Shown one piece after another: positions 35,553 through 45,601 of a stretch of DNA of 64,000 nucleotides. Position 1 is the first letter of the stretch, and each line of letters opens with the position of its first letter. Where the stretch lies: NCBI RefSeq assembly GCF_018219455.1, contig NZ_CP056122.1, forward strand, positions 434,001 through 498,000. Direction: 5' to 3'. A model generated the notes under the pieces. It saw only the letters and a program-made list of their open reading frames with translations. It ran no database searches and was not told the origin of the DNA. This stretch comes from Moritella sp. 5. Its GTDB lineage: Bacteria > Pseudomonadota > Gammaproteobacteria > Enterobacterales > Moritellaceae. Made by a program: the position numbers and the translations under genes.

Positions 35553-38024
35553 TTAGTTAATTAATACTTCTTTACGCGAGGCGTTTAGACTTTCAGTATG
35601 AACAGCATGTTTTTCTTTTTTGTCAGCTGATTTTTCAAATACTGCTTTGAATAGATCAAGAATAAACATCCATACAATACCGTAGACAACAACAATACCA
35701 ATTGCTTCCCAGCTTATTGGTGCCATTAGGAAGCCCACTTTAGCGATGATAATTGCAAGGACCTGTGTGCCAAAAGTTGCAATTAATAGCGGTTTTGATG
35801 GACGCGGTTTAGCCCAGAAATGGTTTTTACTACGAACAACGAATAGTAGTAGGTGACCAGCAATAACGAGTTGTAAGAACAACATTGTTTGAATCGGCGC
35901 TGACGTTGAATATAATTGTTGTGCAATAGCCATTAGTCCAAAGTTTTGAGCAACAGATACAACACCAAGAATTGACGATAATGTGAGAACACGCTTGAGA
36001 TTCCATTTGACGGGGAAGCGCTCGACACCTGCGTTATCATAGGCAATTGTCATGATAGGAAGATCATCAAACAAAGCAAGTAATACAATCATTACAGCGC
36101 TCAGTGGTGAAAAATCCAAGAACAAGACAGACAGTGTCACGAACAACATGATGTTAATTGTCATCGCGACGCGGTATTTCACGTAAGAGATAATTTTTTG
36201 GAAGATTTTTCTAGATTCTTCTACAGCATCAATAATAACGGACAAACCAGGTAAGGTTAAGATTAAATCCGCTGCACCACGTGCGGCATCAGTTGCACCG
36301 TCAACAGCGATACCGATATCTGCTTGTTTTAATGCTGGCGCATCGTTGACACCATCACCTGTCATTGCGACAACGTGACCCATGTCTTGTAGACGTTTTA
36401 CAATTTCGTATTTATGCTCAGGGAAAACACGTGCGAAACCACCTGCGTTTTCAATTTTTTCATTAATTTCGTTTTCAGATAGTTCGCCATGGAAAAGGTC
36501 TGAAGCAGCGAGCATATTAGTACTAAGATCAAGTTGTCTTGAAATTTCTTTACCAATAGCCAAGTCATCACCAGTGACCATTCGAACATCGATACCACGA
36601 GCACGGGCTTCATCAACAGTGTGCTTTGTATCATGACGCGGTGGATCGTATAACGAAAGTATACCGACTAATACAAATTTCTCTGGGTTTTCAGGATAAC
36701 TACGAGCCACACCTAGGCCGCGTAATCCTCGACTTGCTAATTCATCTACATTACCTAATGCTTTAGTTCGTTCTTCATCGGACATATCACATAAATCGAT
36801 GATGATTTGTGGTGCCCCTTTTAGTACTCTGTATTGACCCTCGTCAGAATCGATAAGTGCTTCAGTACGTTTTCTTGTTGGATCAAAAGGCGTAAAATCA
36901 AGCTGTTTAATTTTAGCTATTTCTTCTTTACCGACCGCATCCATGATGACGTTTTCAATTGCGTCTGAACTGTTAAAGTTACACGCTTGAGAAGCTATTA
37001 AAGTAAGTTCTGATTCGTTTTTAGCATTAAATAATACAGGCGATGTTAACGTTAATTCATTCAGCGTTAATGTACCTGTTTTATCTGAACAAAGAATATC
37101 CACAGAAGCCATTTCTTCAATTGCAGATAGCTTAGTTACAATCGCTTTTTTCTTCGATAGCATAAATGCACCGAGGGCCATTGTTACTGATAATACCGCT
37201 GGCATAGCAACCGGAATTGAAGCCACGATCAGAATTAATACCATCTCTATTACATCAAGCGGTGATTTATTACTTATCACTAATTCTTTGAAGATGATTG
37301 TAGCAGCAAGAATTAAAGAACCATAAATGAGGAACCTACCAATAGCCATGACAGAGTTTTGGAAGTGTGATTCGTTACCAGCAGAGCTAACAAGTGTAGC
37401 TGTTCTACCAAAGAATGTATTACCACCAGTTTTATCAACGATACATACCATACTACCTTGTTTTACAATAGTACCGGAGTAAATCTCTTCGCCTGGATGG
37501 CGCATTACAGGAAGTGATTCGCCTGTTAATGCTGCTTGGTCTACACTAACGTATTGGCCTTCCAATGTGATCAAATCGGCAGGGATAATATCACCGTTTT
37601 CGATTTGAACAATATCGCCGGGAACAAGTTCTGCGGCTTCGATGTCTATCCATTTCCCGTCACGCATTACACGCGATTCTAAAGCCATTGAATTTTTTAA
37701 TGCAGCAAGCGCACTTTGTGCTTTACCGTGTTGCATGAATTCAATAAATACATTCAGAAGTAGCATGAATGAAATAATAGCGAAATCAGACCAATGCTGA
37801 ATAATCGCGGATAGAATTGCAGCAGCTTCAACCATCCAAGGTATTGGCCCCCAAAATCCGGCAAGCAAAACTTTCCAACGACTTTCTTCTTTTTCTTCGA
37901 TCGCATTTCGACCGAATTTTGCGAGTCGCTCTGTGGCCTCTTTATTTGTTAACCCATCTTTAGATGTACCATGCTCTTTTAATTTGACTTTTAAGTCTAT
38001 GATTTCACTTTCTTTGTCACTCAT
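35553..38024 (-). CDS. P-type H+-ATPase (P3A, plasma-membrane type)
   Basis: 823 residues. Pumps protons outward at the cost of ATP. Visible: cation-ATPase N-terminal domain (KDGLTNKEATERLAKFGRNA), actuator TGES (ALTGESLPV), phosphorylation site SDKTGTLTLNE (Asp near residue 315), nucleotide-binding KGAPQ, and hinge TGDGVNDAPALKQADIGIAV. The PVAMPAVLSVTMALGA segment of helix M4 and the short length, with few C-terminal helices, are those of P3A enzymes of fungi, plants and some prokaryotes. It would add ATP-driven proton export, useful in acid or sodium-rich surroundings. Single gene. Confidence 0.93.
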   Translation of the reverse strand: MSDKESEIIDLKVKLKEHGTSKDGLTNKEATERLAKFGRNAIEEKEESRWKVLLAGFWGPIPWMVEAAAILSAIIQHWSDFAIISFMLLLNVFIEFMQHGKAQSALAALKNSMALESRVMRDGKWIDIEAAELVPGDIVQIENGDIIPADLITLEGQYVSVDQAALTGESLPVMRHPGEEIYSGTIVKQGSMVCIVDKTGGNTFFGRTATLVSSAGNESHFQNSVMAIGRFLIYGSLILAATIIFKELVISNKSPLDVIEMVLILIVASIPVAMPAVLSVTMALGAFMLSKKKAIVTKLSAIEEMASVDILCSDKTGTLTLNELTLTSPVLFNAKNESELTLIASQACNFNSSDAIENVIMDAVGKEEIAKIKQLDFTPFDPTRKRTEALIDSDEGQYRVLKGAPQIIIDLCDMSDEERTKALGNVDELASRGLRGLGVARSYPENPEKFVLVGILSLYDPPRHDTKHTVDEARARGIDVRMVTGDDLAIGKEISRQLDLSTNMLAASDLFHGELSENEINEKIENAGGFARVFPEHKYEIVKRLQDMGHVVAMTGDGVNDAPALKQADIGIAVDGATDAARGAADLILTLPGLSVIIDAVEESRKIFQKIISYVKYRVAMTINIMLFVTLSVLFLDFSPLSAVMIVLLALFDDLPIMTIAYDNAGVERFPVKWNLKRVLTLSSILGVVSVAQNFGLMAIAQQLYSTSAPIQTMLFLQLVIAGHLLLFVVRSKNHFWAKPRPSKPLLIATFGTQVLAIIIAKVGFLMAPISWEAIGIVVVYGIVWMFILDLFKAVFEKSADKKEKHAVHTESLNASRKEVLIN

Positions 38025-38599
38025 AGGTTTGCCTGTGTCATAAAGTTTTAATTACATGCAATTGACTGTTTTTTATCTTCCGTATTGATTGTTATCCATT
38101 TTATAATTGCTCGTTTTATTTATTTTTATACGGTTTAAATATTGCTACCGCTTTCGATTTGGCTTGCGCGGGTGTTTCAAGTGAAACCACCTTACTCTTG
38201 TTGAGAGACGTTATCAATGAACTTGTCGTTTTTTGTATTAATTAGTATTTTAATCAACTAGCGGCCTTGAATATAAAAACCGAGCTTCTGTCCATATCCG
38301 GTACTGTCACGTATAGAATTTGTGTGCGAGGAAATCTTAGTAGATCCAATTAGTACCTATACTTTGAGGGGGGGCGTTTTTCTGATGGCTGTAACTGTAG
38401 TATTAGCATGGATTTTGGTTCGGTGAGTTCTAGGTTTTACGGTCTAAACTCTGCCTTGGTTAGTTGTATTTAAGGTTGTACTTGGTTGATTTAAATGTAA
38501 ATTATTGTATTTCATACCATTTAGTGGTAGTTTGGTTTATTCAATTTTATTCGCTAATGTCTCTAACTTATAAATATACATAACATCAAGCAGGACTCT
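38025..38599. repeat. Gene-free stretch with R repeat copy R4
   Basis: 38285-38460 carries GAGCTTCTGTCCATATCCGGTACTGTCACGTATAGAAT, TAGTAGATCCAA, ACTTTGAGG, GTAACTGTAGTATTAGCATGG and TTTTACGGTC in the same order as R2. 38100-38280 shows no feature. The last 100 bp is A/T-rich promoter DNA of the outer-membrane gene. Confidence 0.65.
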
Positions 38600-39226
38600 A
38601 TGAAAAAGATATTATTCTTAAGTGCATTATTGGTTTCAAATGTTGCTAATGCAGATTTAAATCTTGATTATAGGGCTTACAATACACCCGTTAACTATAA
38701 CTTTGCAGAAGTCGAAGTCGGCCATAAAACTTATAAATCCGATGGTAATAAGGATAATATGAAAGTTATTTCTATCGGTAGTGAATTAATGCTGAATGAA
38801 AAAGTGATAATGAAATATTCATTTTCAGGTGAGAAAATAAATGATGTAGCAAAAATTATAAGCTTAAACATGGGGTTATTGTATAGGATCGCACTGGCTG
38901 AAAAAGTCGACGTTGTACTTGGTGGTGAAGTTGAGTTTGACTGGTTAGCGTTAGAAGGTGAAGATACAGATACTGATTATAGCTATGATAATTATGACAT
39001 AGGTGCTCATCTTGGCCTCAGGTATGGCTTTACCGATAAATTTGAAGGCGTGACACAAGTTATTATATCTGATTCTTCTTCGCACTCATTAATAACAACA
39101 CTCGTGACAACGAAGCTATCATATTATGTGACCAAAAATATTGGCGTTGGTGCTTTCTATACTGCAGGGTTTAATGATAAGTTTGATAGTACTTACGCTG
39201 GTGCTAATATTAAGGTTAGATTTTAA
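38600..39226 (+). CDS. Outer-membrane beta-barrel protein
   Basis: 208 residues: Sec signal peptide MKKILFLSALLVSNVANA, then alternating strands rich in aromatic and polar residues (NYNFAEVEVGHKTYKSDGNK, DIGAHLGLRYGFTDKFEGVT) and a C-terminal strand ending FYTAGFNDKFDSTYAGANIKVRF, with the final Phe preferred by the Bam machinery. About eight strands, similar in plan to OmpA/OmpX-like or porin-family small barrels. AGGA before the ATG. Function unknown, perhaps an adhesion or defence barrel. Confidence 0.75.
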   Translation: MKKILFLSALLVSNVANADLNLDYRAYNTPVNYNFAEVEVGHKTYKSDGNKDNMKVISIGSELMLNEKVIMKYSFSGEKINDVAKIISLNMGLLYRIALAEKVDVVLGGEVEFDWLALEGEDTDTDYSYDNYDIGAHLGLRYGFTDKFEGVTQVIISDSSSHSLITTLVTTKLSYYVTKNIGVGAFYTAGFNDKFDSTYAGANIKVRF

Positions 39227-39362
39227 TTAAAATAACAACGCCTACACCACCTTTCCTTTGTTCAAATACCTAAAAAATCTCTCTCAATACTAATTTAAAT
39301 CCCGTAAATGCAGATTAATTCTAATTGTTATTGATTCTCATTAATAATCGAGTAAACTAAGT

Positions 39363-39380
39363 GTTATGTTATAACATAAC
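39363..39380. promoter_or_regulatory. Zur box
   Basis: GTTATGTTATAACATAAC, a perfect 18-bp palindrome matching the Zur operator core (GTTATNNTATAACAT type). It is 14 bp before the L31B start, so zinc-loaded Zur would repress the rpmE2-rpmJ2 pair. Confidence 0.88.
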
Positions 39381-39393
39381 GCTTGAGGTTTTA

Positions 39394-39654
39394 ATGAAAC
39401 AAGGCATACACCCGGATTATCAACAAGTCGCTTTTCACGATATAGCAGCAGATAAATATTTTATAGTTGGTTCAACGTTGAAAACGAATAGAACGGTAGA
39501 CATTGACGGCACAACATATCCTTATGTGCCGCTGGATGTGTCAAGCGAATCGCATCCTTTTTATACGGGCAAACAAAAAACGATCCATAGTGATGGTCGT
39601 GTGGCACAGTTTAACCGCCGCTTTGGTGGATTAAAGAGCCAAAAGGAGGTTTAA
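39394..39654 (+). CDS. rpmE2: Ribosomal protein L31 type B (zinc-independent)
   Basis: 86 residues: [20 protein letters not shown], then [20 protein letters not shown] and FNRRFGG. It lacks the CxxC zinc motif of ordinary L31, so it can replace the zinc-containing form when zinc is scarce, freeing metal. The frame is open 11 codons upstream, through the Zur box, but the ATG at 39394 with TTGAGG before it gives the proper N-terminus. One base separates it from rpmJ2. E. coli counterpart: ykgM. Confidence 0.95.
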   Translation: MKQGIHPDYQQVAFHDIAADKYFIVGSTLKTNRTVDIDGTTYPYVPLDVSSESHPFYTGKQKTIHSDGRVAQFNRRFGGLKSQKEV

Positions 39655-39655
39655 T

Positions 39656-39799
39656 ATGAAGGTTTTAAGCTCACTTAAAAGTGCTAAGCAGAGGCACCCA
39701 GATTGCCAGATTGTGAAACGTCGTGGTCGTGTTTATGTTATTTGCAAAGCCAACCCCAGATTTAAAGCTGTTCAGGGAGGAACGAAAAAACGTGCTTAA
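39656..39799 (+). CDS. rpmJ2: Ribosomal protein L36 type B (zinc-independent)
   Basis: 47 residues, [20 protein letters not shown]... [20 protein letters not shown]. Only two of the four zinc-binding Cys/His remain (C17 and C30), the C-minus form of L36. AAAGGAGG lies in the end of rpmE2, so the genes are coupled. Both are under the Zur box at 39363 and act as spare ribosomal proteins in zinc starvation. E. coli counterpart: ykgO. Confidence 0.93.
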   Translation: MKVLSSLKSAKQRHPDCQIVKRRGRVYVICKANPRFKAVQGGTKKRA

Positions 39800-39839
39800 G
39801 CTTTAATACCACTGTCGTTAAGTCATCTAACCTTATCTA

Positions 39840-39890
39840 AATGACAAAGCCTCAACACATGTTGGGGACTTGCTGTATCTGGCGCTAAGT
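39840..39890 (+). terminator. Terminator with D-type repeat words
   Basis: AAAGCCTCAACACATGTTGGGGACTTGCTGTATCTGGCGC: CCTCAACA/TGTTGGGG stem. The trailing TGCTGTATCTGGC copies the sequence after the tRNA-Leu trailer hairpin. Confidence 0.7.
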
Positions 39891-39918
39891 CTTAAAACGA
39901 CTACTTTTCATATCTAGT

Positions 39919-40545
39919 TCAAGTTTTTATAATCATTTGAGTGAGGACATTGGAGCCTATGCTGAGGTTGTCAATTATACGTAATAAAGAGATTGGTAAA
40001 TGTTTTGCTAGCGGAAAAATAAAGAACTTATTAAATAGATGTTTACTGTATTTGTTTTTATAAACAACCTGATAATTGGCGCTTAAATGATTAAAAAGGT
40101 TCGCGGTGGCGTCGTCATTTACGTCTGTTATCCAAATAAACCCACCCTCGTTTAATTGCGCTTTTACGTTATTGATTACCTTTAATTGTTCGGCTTCTGA
40201 AAATTGTGCTATAGCGGTCGAAAATATAACGAGGTCGAATTTAATGCCTGCTTGCATTGGCTTAAGCAAGTCGTGGACAAAATAATGAATGTGCGGATTT
40301 TGATTTTGACATTCGTCAATGCTTTGCTTCTCAATGTCGCAGCCAAAAATAGATCTCGGTTCGAAATGCTCCCGTAACTCTCTGGTAAGCGCCCCCGTCC
40401 CGCAACCAGCATCTAAAATTTTAAGTTCTTCTAAGGACCGCTCGGCGTCAATAGCTCTAAATCCTCGCACGAACTCACGCTTACACATTAAGTCGATGTA
40501 TAGATACGCCTCTTGTGTCCAATGGAACATTTCACGATTTCTCAT
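39919..40545 (-). CDS. Class I SAM-dependent methyltransferase
   Basis: 208 residues. SAM-binding motif I is LKILDAGCGTGALTRELREH, followed by the acidic SIFGCDIEKQSIDECQ; motif post-II HDLLKPMQAGIKFDLVIFS and motif III LNEGGFIWITDVND are in place. Resembles small-molecule or biotin-synthesis type (BioC-like) methyltransferases, but the substrate cannot be read from the sequence. Single gene, minus strand. Confidence 0.82.
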   Translation of the reverse strand: MRNREMFHWTQEAYLYIDLMCKREFVRGFRAIDAERSLEELKILDAGCGTGALTRELREHFEPRSIFGCDIEKQSIDECQNQNPHIHYFVHDLLKPMQAGIKFDLVIFSTAIAQFSEAEQLKVINNVKAQLNEGGFIWITDVNDDATANLFNHLSANYQVVYKNKYSKHLFNKFFIFPLAKHLPISLLRIIDNLSIGSNVLTQMIIKT

Positions 40546-40716
40546 AGTTGCCCTTAAATTATAATGATTTAGTAAAGAAGTCTTTCACCCATTTGCTATG
40601 GGCTATGCAGATGTTCCCTATGTCTGCAGCTAGAAAAGCTTATCAACTAAGGATCTAGCTGATAAGCGTATATAATCAAAGTAATAATCTGCTAATTTAA
40701 TGCAGATTATTATTGA

Positions 40717-41568
40717 TTATCTCAGTACAATAAGTGGCACTCGACAATTTTCAATCATACGCATGGTATTACTACCAAGGAAAAAGCTCCTCACCTTAGA
40801 ATGAGAAAATGCACCCATCGCCACAAGCTGAATATCATGCTCTTTTTTGTAGTTCATTAGTGAAGAGGAAATATCGCCTTCAATATAAGAGCTAATGACT
40901 TTAAAACCTTCCTGCTTAAGCAGTTCTTGTGCTTGCTCAAATTTTTCCTTGTGCGCGTCTTCACTGTTTTTAATGGTGACTAAATGACATGTAAGCCCTT
41001 TGAGTAATCCGCCTTGAATGATGCGTTTTACTACTTTATCTGCTGTTTCACGCCCATCATAAGCCAACATGAAGTTAGTCGGTTCGGTAAAACCTTTTGG
41101 TGCAATAATGATCGAAGTGTGGACCTGACGAATGAGAGTTTCAATATGATAACCAAGCGCTTTAAAATCGCCTTGATGTCCATCCCCAGATCGTCCGACA
41201 ACCATTAAGCGCGCATCTGCTTCTAAGGCAACTAATGCATCAACAAAATCGCCATGTTGTTGTTTATGCTCGATGTCTGTAAGACCTGCTGAGTTAGCTC
41301 TATTTACAGCGGCATCTAACATGTCATTTCCCAGCTGAATTTCAATTTTGCCACGCTGCTCATCAAGTTCTGCCATTTTATTAAGCAATGCTGAGCGAGC
41401 ACCTAAACCAATAGAACCCGTTAAGTCATCTGCACCATGTTGTTGTTGCTTTTCGATTGTATGAAGAAAGAGAATACCGTTACTCAAGCGATTTGATGCC
41501 CAAATTGCAGTCTCACATACTGCTTTTGCTAAAGCAGAACCATCAATACATGCTATTATTTTGTTCAT
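40717..41568 (-). CDS. Tandem universal stress protein
   Basis: 283 residues with two UspA domains. The first starts MNKIIACIDGSALAKAVCET; the second starts about residue 155 (NFMLAYDGRETADKVVKRII). Each domain ends in the nucleotide-binding glycine loop: VVGRSGDGHQGDFKALG in the first, and VAMGAFSHSKVRSFFLGSNT, close to GxxG-9x-G(S/T), in the second. It lies 10 bp downstream of the SulP gene with a strong AGGAG, so the two form an operon and Usp may regulate or protect the transporter. Confidence 0.92.
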   Translation of the reverse strand: MNKIIACIDGSALAKAVCETAIWASNRLSNGILFLHTIEKQQQHGADDLTGSIGLGARSALLNKMAELDEQRGKIEIQLGNDMLDAAVNRANSAGLTDIEHKQQHGDFVDALVALEADARLMVVGRSGDGHQGDFKALGYHIETLIRQVHTSIIIAPKGFTEPTNFMLAYDGRETADKVVKRIIQGGLLKGLTCHLVTIKNSEDAHKEKFEQAQELLKQEGFKVISSYIEGDISSSLMNYKKEHDIQLVAMGAFSHSKVRSFFLGSNTMRMIENCRVPLIVLR

Positions 41569-41578
41569 TACCTTCTCC

Positions 41579-43069
41579 TTAGTGACCAGCCATCATTTTT
41601 TCAACGGCTGCGGGATCATTATGAATTGCAAATTTATCTATCACGGTCGCTGTTGCTTCGCTCATACCGACGATATTAACGTTTGCTCCCTCTCGTCTAA
41701 ACTTAATTACAACTTTATCCAATGCCCCAACCGCGCTAATATCCCAAAAGTGAGCGTGCGATAGATCGATAGTGACTTTACTGGTGACGTCTTTAAAGTC
41801 GAATGCATCAACAAATTTATTCGCAGAAGCAAAAAATATCTGACCTGTTACCTGATAAGTAGGTACTTTTTTTCCTACCTTTGTATTTTTCACAACCATA
41901 AAACGACTGATTTTATTAGCAAAAAATAGCGCCGAAAGTAACACGCCGACAAATACGCCAATAGCTAAATTATGTGTTCCAACAACGGTGATCACGGTAG
42001 CAATCATGACAATGTTGGTTGATAGCGGATGTGATTTTATATCTTTAATTGAGCTCCAAGAAAACGTACCAATAGCCACCATGATCATGACTGCAACCAA
42101 GGCTGCCATTGGGATTTGTTTAAGCCAGTCTCCCAAGAAAACCACCATAATAAGCAGGAATACCCCGGCAGCTAAACTTGATAGGCGACCTTGTCCACCC
42201 GATTTAATATTAATGATTGATTGACCGATCATGGCGCAACCAGCCATACCACCCATTAAACCAGCGCCTATATTTGCAAGACCTTGTGCTTTACATTCTC
42301 GATTTCGATCACTTTTCGTATCAGTTAAGTCATCGACGATCGTTGCTGTCATCATCGACTCTAAAAGTCCAACAACTGACAAACCTATTGCGTAAGGTAA
42401 AATTATCCACAGCGTTTCTAACGTTAACGGTACATCTGGCCATAAGAAAATAGGCAAAGCATCTGGAAGTTCCCCCATATCACCAACTGTTCTAATATCT
42501 AACCCCATAACCTGCGATAAAACGGTAAGTACTACGATACAGACTAAAGGAGAAGGAATTTTTTTCCCTATCACTGGAATGTAAGGGAATAAATAGATAA
42601 CGCCTAGCCCACCTACTGTCATTGCGTAGACATGCCAAGTGACATTCGTTAACTCGGGTAATTGGGCTATAAAAATTAAAATCGCAAGGGCATTTACAAA
42701 ACCAGTCACTACAGAGCGGGAGACAAATCGCATTAAGCTACCCAATTTGATATAACCAGCGAACACTTGAATTAGACCAGTTAATAAGGTTACTGCAAGT
42801 AAATATTCTAGCCCATGTTCTTTCACTAATGTGACCATGAGTAAAGCCATAGCCCCTGTTGCTGCCGAAATCATGCCCGGTCGACCACCTGTAAAAGCAA
42901 CAATTGTCGCAATACAGAATGAGGCGTACAGACCGACTTTAGGGTCTACACCTGCAATAATAGAAAACGCGATAGCCTCTGGTATCAGTGCCAGGGCGAC
43001 AACAATACCGGCTAAAATATCTCCTCGAACATTTCCAAACCAGTCTTGTTTTGTTGATGAAAAAATCAT
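41579..43069 (-). CDS. SulP family anion transporter with STAS domain
   Basis: 496 residues. Inner-membrane permease for sulfate, bicarbonate or dicarboxylates. Begins [20 protein letters not shown], the SulP start, with [12 protein letters not shown] and [18 protein letters not shown] (sulfate-transporter signature). About 11-14 helices are followed by a C-terminal STAS domain (about 410-496, [20 protein letters not shown]). AAGGATAAGT precedes the ATG. The SulP-Usp pairing is common in marine bacteria and favours bicarbonate uptake of the BicA type (inference). Confidence 0.92.
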   Translation of the reverse strand: MIFSSTKQDWFGNVRGDILAGIVVALALIPEAIAFSIIAGVDPKVGLYASFCIATIVAFTGGRPGMISAATGAMALLMVTLVKEHGLEYLLAVTLLTGLIQVFAGYIKLGSLMRFVSRSVVTGFVNALAILIFIAQLPELTNVTWHVYAMTVGGLGVIYLFPYIPVIGKKIPSPLVCIVVLTVLSQVMGLDIRTVGDMGELPDALPIFLWPDVPLTLETLWIILPYAIGLSVVGLLESMMTATIVDDLTDTKSDRNRECKAQGLANIGAGLMGGMAGCAMIGQSIINIKSGGQGRLSSLAAGVFLLIMVVFLGDWLKQIPMAALVAVMIMVAIGTFSWSSIKDIKSHPLSTNIVMIATVITVVGTHNLAIGVFVGVLLSALFFANKISRFMVVKNTKVGKKVPTYQVTGQIFFASANKFVDAFDFKDVTSKVTIDLSHAHFWDISAVGALDKVVIKFRREGANVNIVGMSEATATVIDKFAIHNDPAAVEKMMAGH

Positions 43070-43705
43070 ACTTATCCTTTTTTATACATATATTAATCAC
43101 GAAAATAATGTGATTATGCACGGGTATTCTGTTTTAATTAGCCATTAAATCGAGTGTTATTATGCTATTTCATTCACAGCTAATGGCTGCGGAAAGGACG
43201 ACATCCTTGCCTGCAAGATAGACTCAATTTATTGTGCTTTTAAACGATAAATAGCGCTGGCAATAGTGCCATGCTGGAAATTCCTGCTTTAAATGAACCG
43301 TATCGTCTTAGCTAATCTAGCTTTAAGATCAGAAATTCAAAATTCTCTCTGCCGTATACGTCCGTATAACTGCATAGATAGCAAGTACGAGAAAGCCGAA
43401 TAAACGATATCTTTTGCCACGCTTAATGCGAGGATCGATTGATCAGTTCAAAGTATTTCAGGAATGTAGGGGTCATTACAATGAGCAAATTATCGTGTAT
43501 CGATATGCTCTATGTTTCTGATAAAATGCAATTTATAATAATTTTACGGCGTGCAAAAACCTAACTTTATGTAGAGAAAGTCATATAAATGGCGTGCAAG
43601 GGCCTAACTTTATGTAGATAAAGTTATATAAATTGATTAAACAATGGGGGGCGTATGGTTATGGCGGCGTCATCACTGTACCTTTGGTTTAAATAAATAA
43701 GCGTA
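43070..43705. other. 636-bp gene-free region between SulP and MarR genes
   Basis: Contains the 2 x 43-bp tandem repeat at 43548-43633 and a short dyad GCCGTATACGTCCGTATAAC (43351-43370). No ORF with a ribosome site. Confidence 0.6.
43548..43633. repeat. Tandem repeat, 2 x 43 bp
   Basis: Copies 43548-43590 and 43591-43633 share GGCGTGCAA, CCTAACTTTATGTAGA and AAAGT-ATATAAAT, differing at about five positions. Each copy includes AACTTTATGTAGAtAAAGTT, a near palindrome, suggesting a protein-binding site, possibly for the nearby MarR regulator. Confidence 0.75.
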
Positions 43706-44122
43706 TTAGTTGATCTGTTTCTTTATCGTGATGAGTAGTTTAGAAAGTATCTCTTTCTCTTCATCAGAAAGCATATTGCAAATTTCATTTTCAATGGCGT
43801 CTGCAATATTCCACAGCTCTTTAATAATAGGCTTGGCTTTTGTCGTTAATTTTAAACGAAATACTCGTCTATCTTCCTTATCATTTACTCGCTTGACTAA
43901 ACTCAACTCTTCTAGCAAATCAATTTGTCTTGCTAGGGTAATTGGTTTCACGTTTAAAATATCTGCTAAATCAATTTGTCGACAATTTTCATTTTCAGAA
44001 AGGTGAACCAATGCTCGCCACTGAGAATGTGTAATGCCCATACTTTCGGCTTGTTTGTTAAAACGTTGTCTAATGATGTGACTGATTTCATAGCTAAGAA
44101 ATCCAAATTTAGAATGTATCAT
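43706..44122 (-). CDS. MarR family transcriptional regulator
   Basis: 138 residues. Winged helix: SQWRALVHLSENENCRQIDL, ADILNVKPITLARQIDLLEE (recognition helix) and the wing VKRVNDKEDRRVFRLKLT with the family's D-R-R/R pattern. Controls a small set of genes, often efflux or stress, in response to phenolic ligands or oxidants. No partner lies downstream on the strand; the SulP-Usp operon is the nearest minus-strand unit. Confidence 0.9.
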   Translation of the reverse strand: MIHSKFGFLSYEISHIIRQRFNKQAESMGITHSQWRALVHLSENENCRQIDLADILNVKPITLARQIDLLEELSLVKRVNDKEDRRVFRLKLTTKAKPIIKELWNIADAIENEICNMLSDEEKEILSKLLITIKKQIN

Positions 44123-44194
44123 GATTCAAGCGGTATATAATAAGGTAGGCTTATTATATACCGTGTATAGCTTTAAAGTAAATATGTTATTTAC

Positions 44195-44245
44195 ATGACA
44201 AAGCCTTAGTATATGCTGAGGCTTTGTTGTATCAGGCATGGCTAG
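44195..44245. terminator. Terminator with D-type repeat words
   Basis: GACAAAGCCTTAGTATATGCTGAGGCTTTGTTGTATCAGGCA. Stem AAAGCCTTAG/CTGAGGCTTT; GTTGTATCaGGCA again copies the D trailer. It lies downstream of the SDR gene (44261-45028, minus strand) and works on either strand. Confidence 0.75.
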
Positions 44246-44260
44246 AATATAAGTTAAACC

Positions 44261-45028
44261 TTAATTGCGACCTGCAATAACACCCCCATCTACATCCCAG
44301 ATTGCACCTGTTACCCAGCTTGTTTGATCAGACAGTAAGAAACAAATACTGTTGGCAATATCTTCTGGTGTGCCTACACGACCGATTGGGTGGAATGTGT
44401 TAAAACTTGCTAATGTCGCATCCATATCTTCAGGACTGATGAATGTTTCATATATTGGTGTTTTCACTACCGCTGGCGATACCGCATTGACGCGAATATT
44501 ATGTTCGGCCAGTTCCATTGCCATATGTTGAGTTAAAGCGTGTAGTCCTGCTTTTGCCATCGAGTACGCAGAAGAAGGTGTGGCTTTAATGGCTTGCTTA
44601 CCCCACATCGAACCGATATTAACCACGTTACCACCACCATTGATGATCATTTTTTTAGCCACAGCCTGCGTGATCTTAAATGTCGCTTTGTTTAATTCAT
44701 GGTAAAGGTCATAGTCTTGCTCGGTATGCTCGATAAACGGTTTTGGATTAAAGTAACCCGCGGCATTAACAAGGTAACCGATGTTCTTATCCTGCTCGGT
44801 GATATTGTCAATAAATTGCGCGACACTGTCGTTGTCATAGAGGTTTAATTGAATGCCTGTCACGTCACCTATTTTGCTAAGTTCTGAAACAGCGGCGTCT
44901 AGTTTGTCGATATTGTTACCAACAATGGCGACTGGAACATTTTGAGTTGCAAGTTGTTTTGCGGTTTCAAATCCCATGCCACTTGTGCCACCAATGATGA
45001 GTGCGATACCTGATTGAGTAAATGTCAT
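44261..45028 (-). CDS. Short-chain dehydrogenase/reductase
   Basis: 255 residues, NAD(P)-dependent oxidoreductase. Cofactor motif [13 protein letters not shown] (TGxxxGxG type, about 13-25), NAAGYF (NAG), catalytic Ser in [13 protein letters not shown] (Tyr about 155, Lys about 159) and the C-terminal [20 protein letters not shown]. Strong AGGAG before the ATG. Divergent from an HxlR regulator with a palindrome between them, so probably induced by an aldehyde or quinone through that regulator. Confidence 0.92.
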   Translation of the reverse strand: MTFTQSGIALIIGGTSGMGFETAKQLATQNVPVAIVGNNIDKLDAAVSELSKIGDVTGIQLNLYDNDSVAQFIDNITEQDKNIGYLVNAAGYFNPKPFIEHTEQDYDLYHELNKATFKITQAVAKKMIINGGGNVVNIGSMWGKQAIKATPSSAYSMAKAGLHALTQHMAMELAEHNIRVNAVSPAVVKTPIYETFISPEDMDATLASFNTFHPIGRVGTPEDIANSICFLLSDQTSWVTGAIWDVDGGVIAGRN

Positions 45029-45088
45029 TTTCTTTCTCCTAAGATCTTGTATGTGGTAATCTTAGGTGTTAATTCACTTATTAAATAG

Positions 45089-45117
45089 TAAGTACAAATT
45101 GGTTACCTAGGTACTTA
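45089..45117. promoter_or_regulatory. Candidate HxlR operator
   Basis: TAAGTAC (45089-45095), 15-bp spacer containing GGTTACC, GTACTTA (45111-45117): a perfect dyad centred in the SDR/HxlR intergenic region. HxlR-type regulators bind such interrupted palindromes beside their own gene. Confidence 0.6.
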
Positions 45118-45130
45118 TTGGTACATCTTT

Positions 45131-45478
45131 ATGAATAATAACGGAAAAATATTTGTAAGAAAAACCGCGCCGGAAAATAGCGCAAGAATGGTCGAAAGTA
45201 TTTATGGCTGCAAATGGTCATTGACTGTCTATCAGCTACTGGCTCATGACATTAATCGACCAGGTGAAATGGTACGTAACGTAGAAGGCTTAAGCACCAA
45301 AGTATTGAATCAATGTTTAAAACGAAATGTTGAATTTGGTATTTTAGATAAAGTGGTCTACAACGAATTACCTCCTCGAGTAGAGTATCATGTGACTGAG
45401 TTTGGTAAGAGATTCCTTGGGATTTTGGCACAGCTCGACGCTTTGCAGGATGAAATTGACGACCAATATGACGCTTGA
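45131..45478 (+). CDS. HxlR family transcriptional regulator
   Basis: 115 residues, single winged-helix domain: SIYGCKWSLTVYQLLAHD (family G-x-KW start, Cys at the position used for redox sensing in some members), RNVEGLSTKVLNQCLKRNVE (family LxGISxKxLxxxLKxLE) and YNELPPRVEYHVTEFGKRF (wing, PPRVEY-LT-G). Divergently transcribed from the SDR gene; likely represses both. Confidence 0.92.
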   Translation: MNNNGKIFVRKTAPENSARMVESIYGCKWSLTVYQLLAHDINRPGEMVRNVEGLSTKVLNQCLKRNVEFGILDKVVYNELPPRVEYHVTEFGKRFLGILAQLDALQDEIDDQYDA

Positions 45479-45601
45479 TGACTCTTGATGAATTTGACTT
45501 AGCCACCCCCTTCAAACCTCTACGGACTCTAAGTATTCGACGCTTTTATAAAATACCTATCTGTAATTTGTCATTGTAAAGTTCAATAAAACTACGTTTG
45601 C

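Noticed and set aside
39331-39356. Possible Fur box (TTATTGATTCTCATTAATAAT) upstream of rpmE2
   Set aside because: Match to the Fur consensus is partial and the nearby perfect Zur palindrome explains regulation of the pair.
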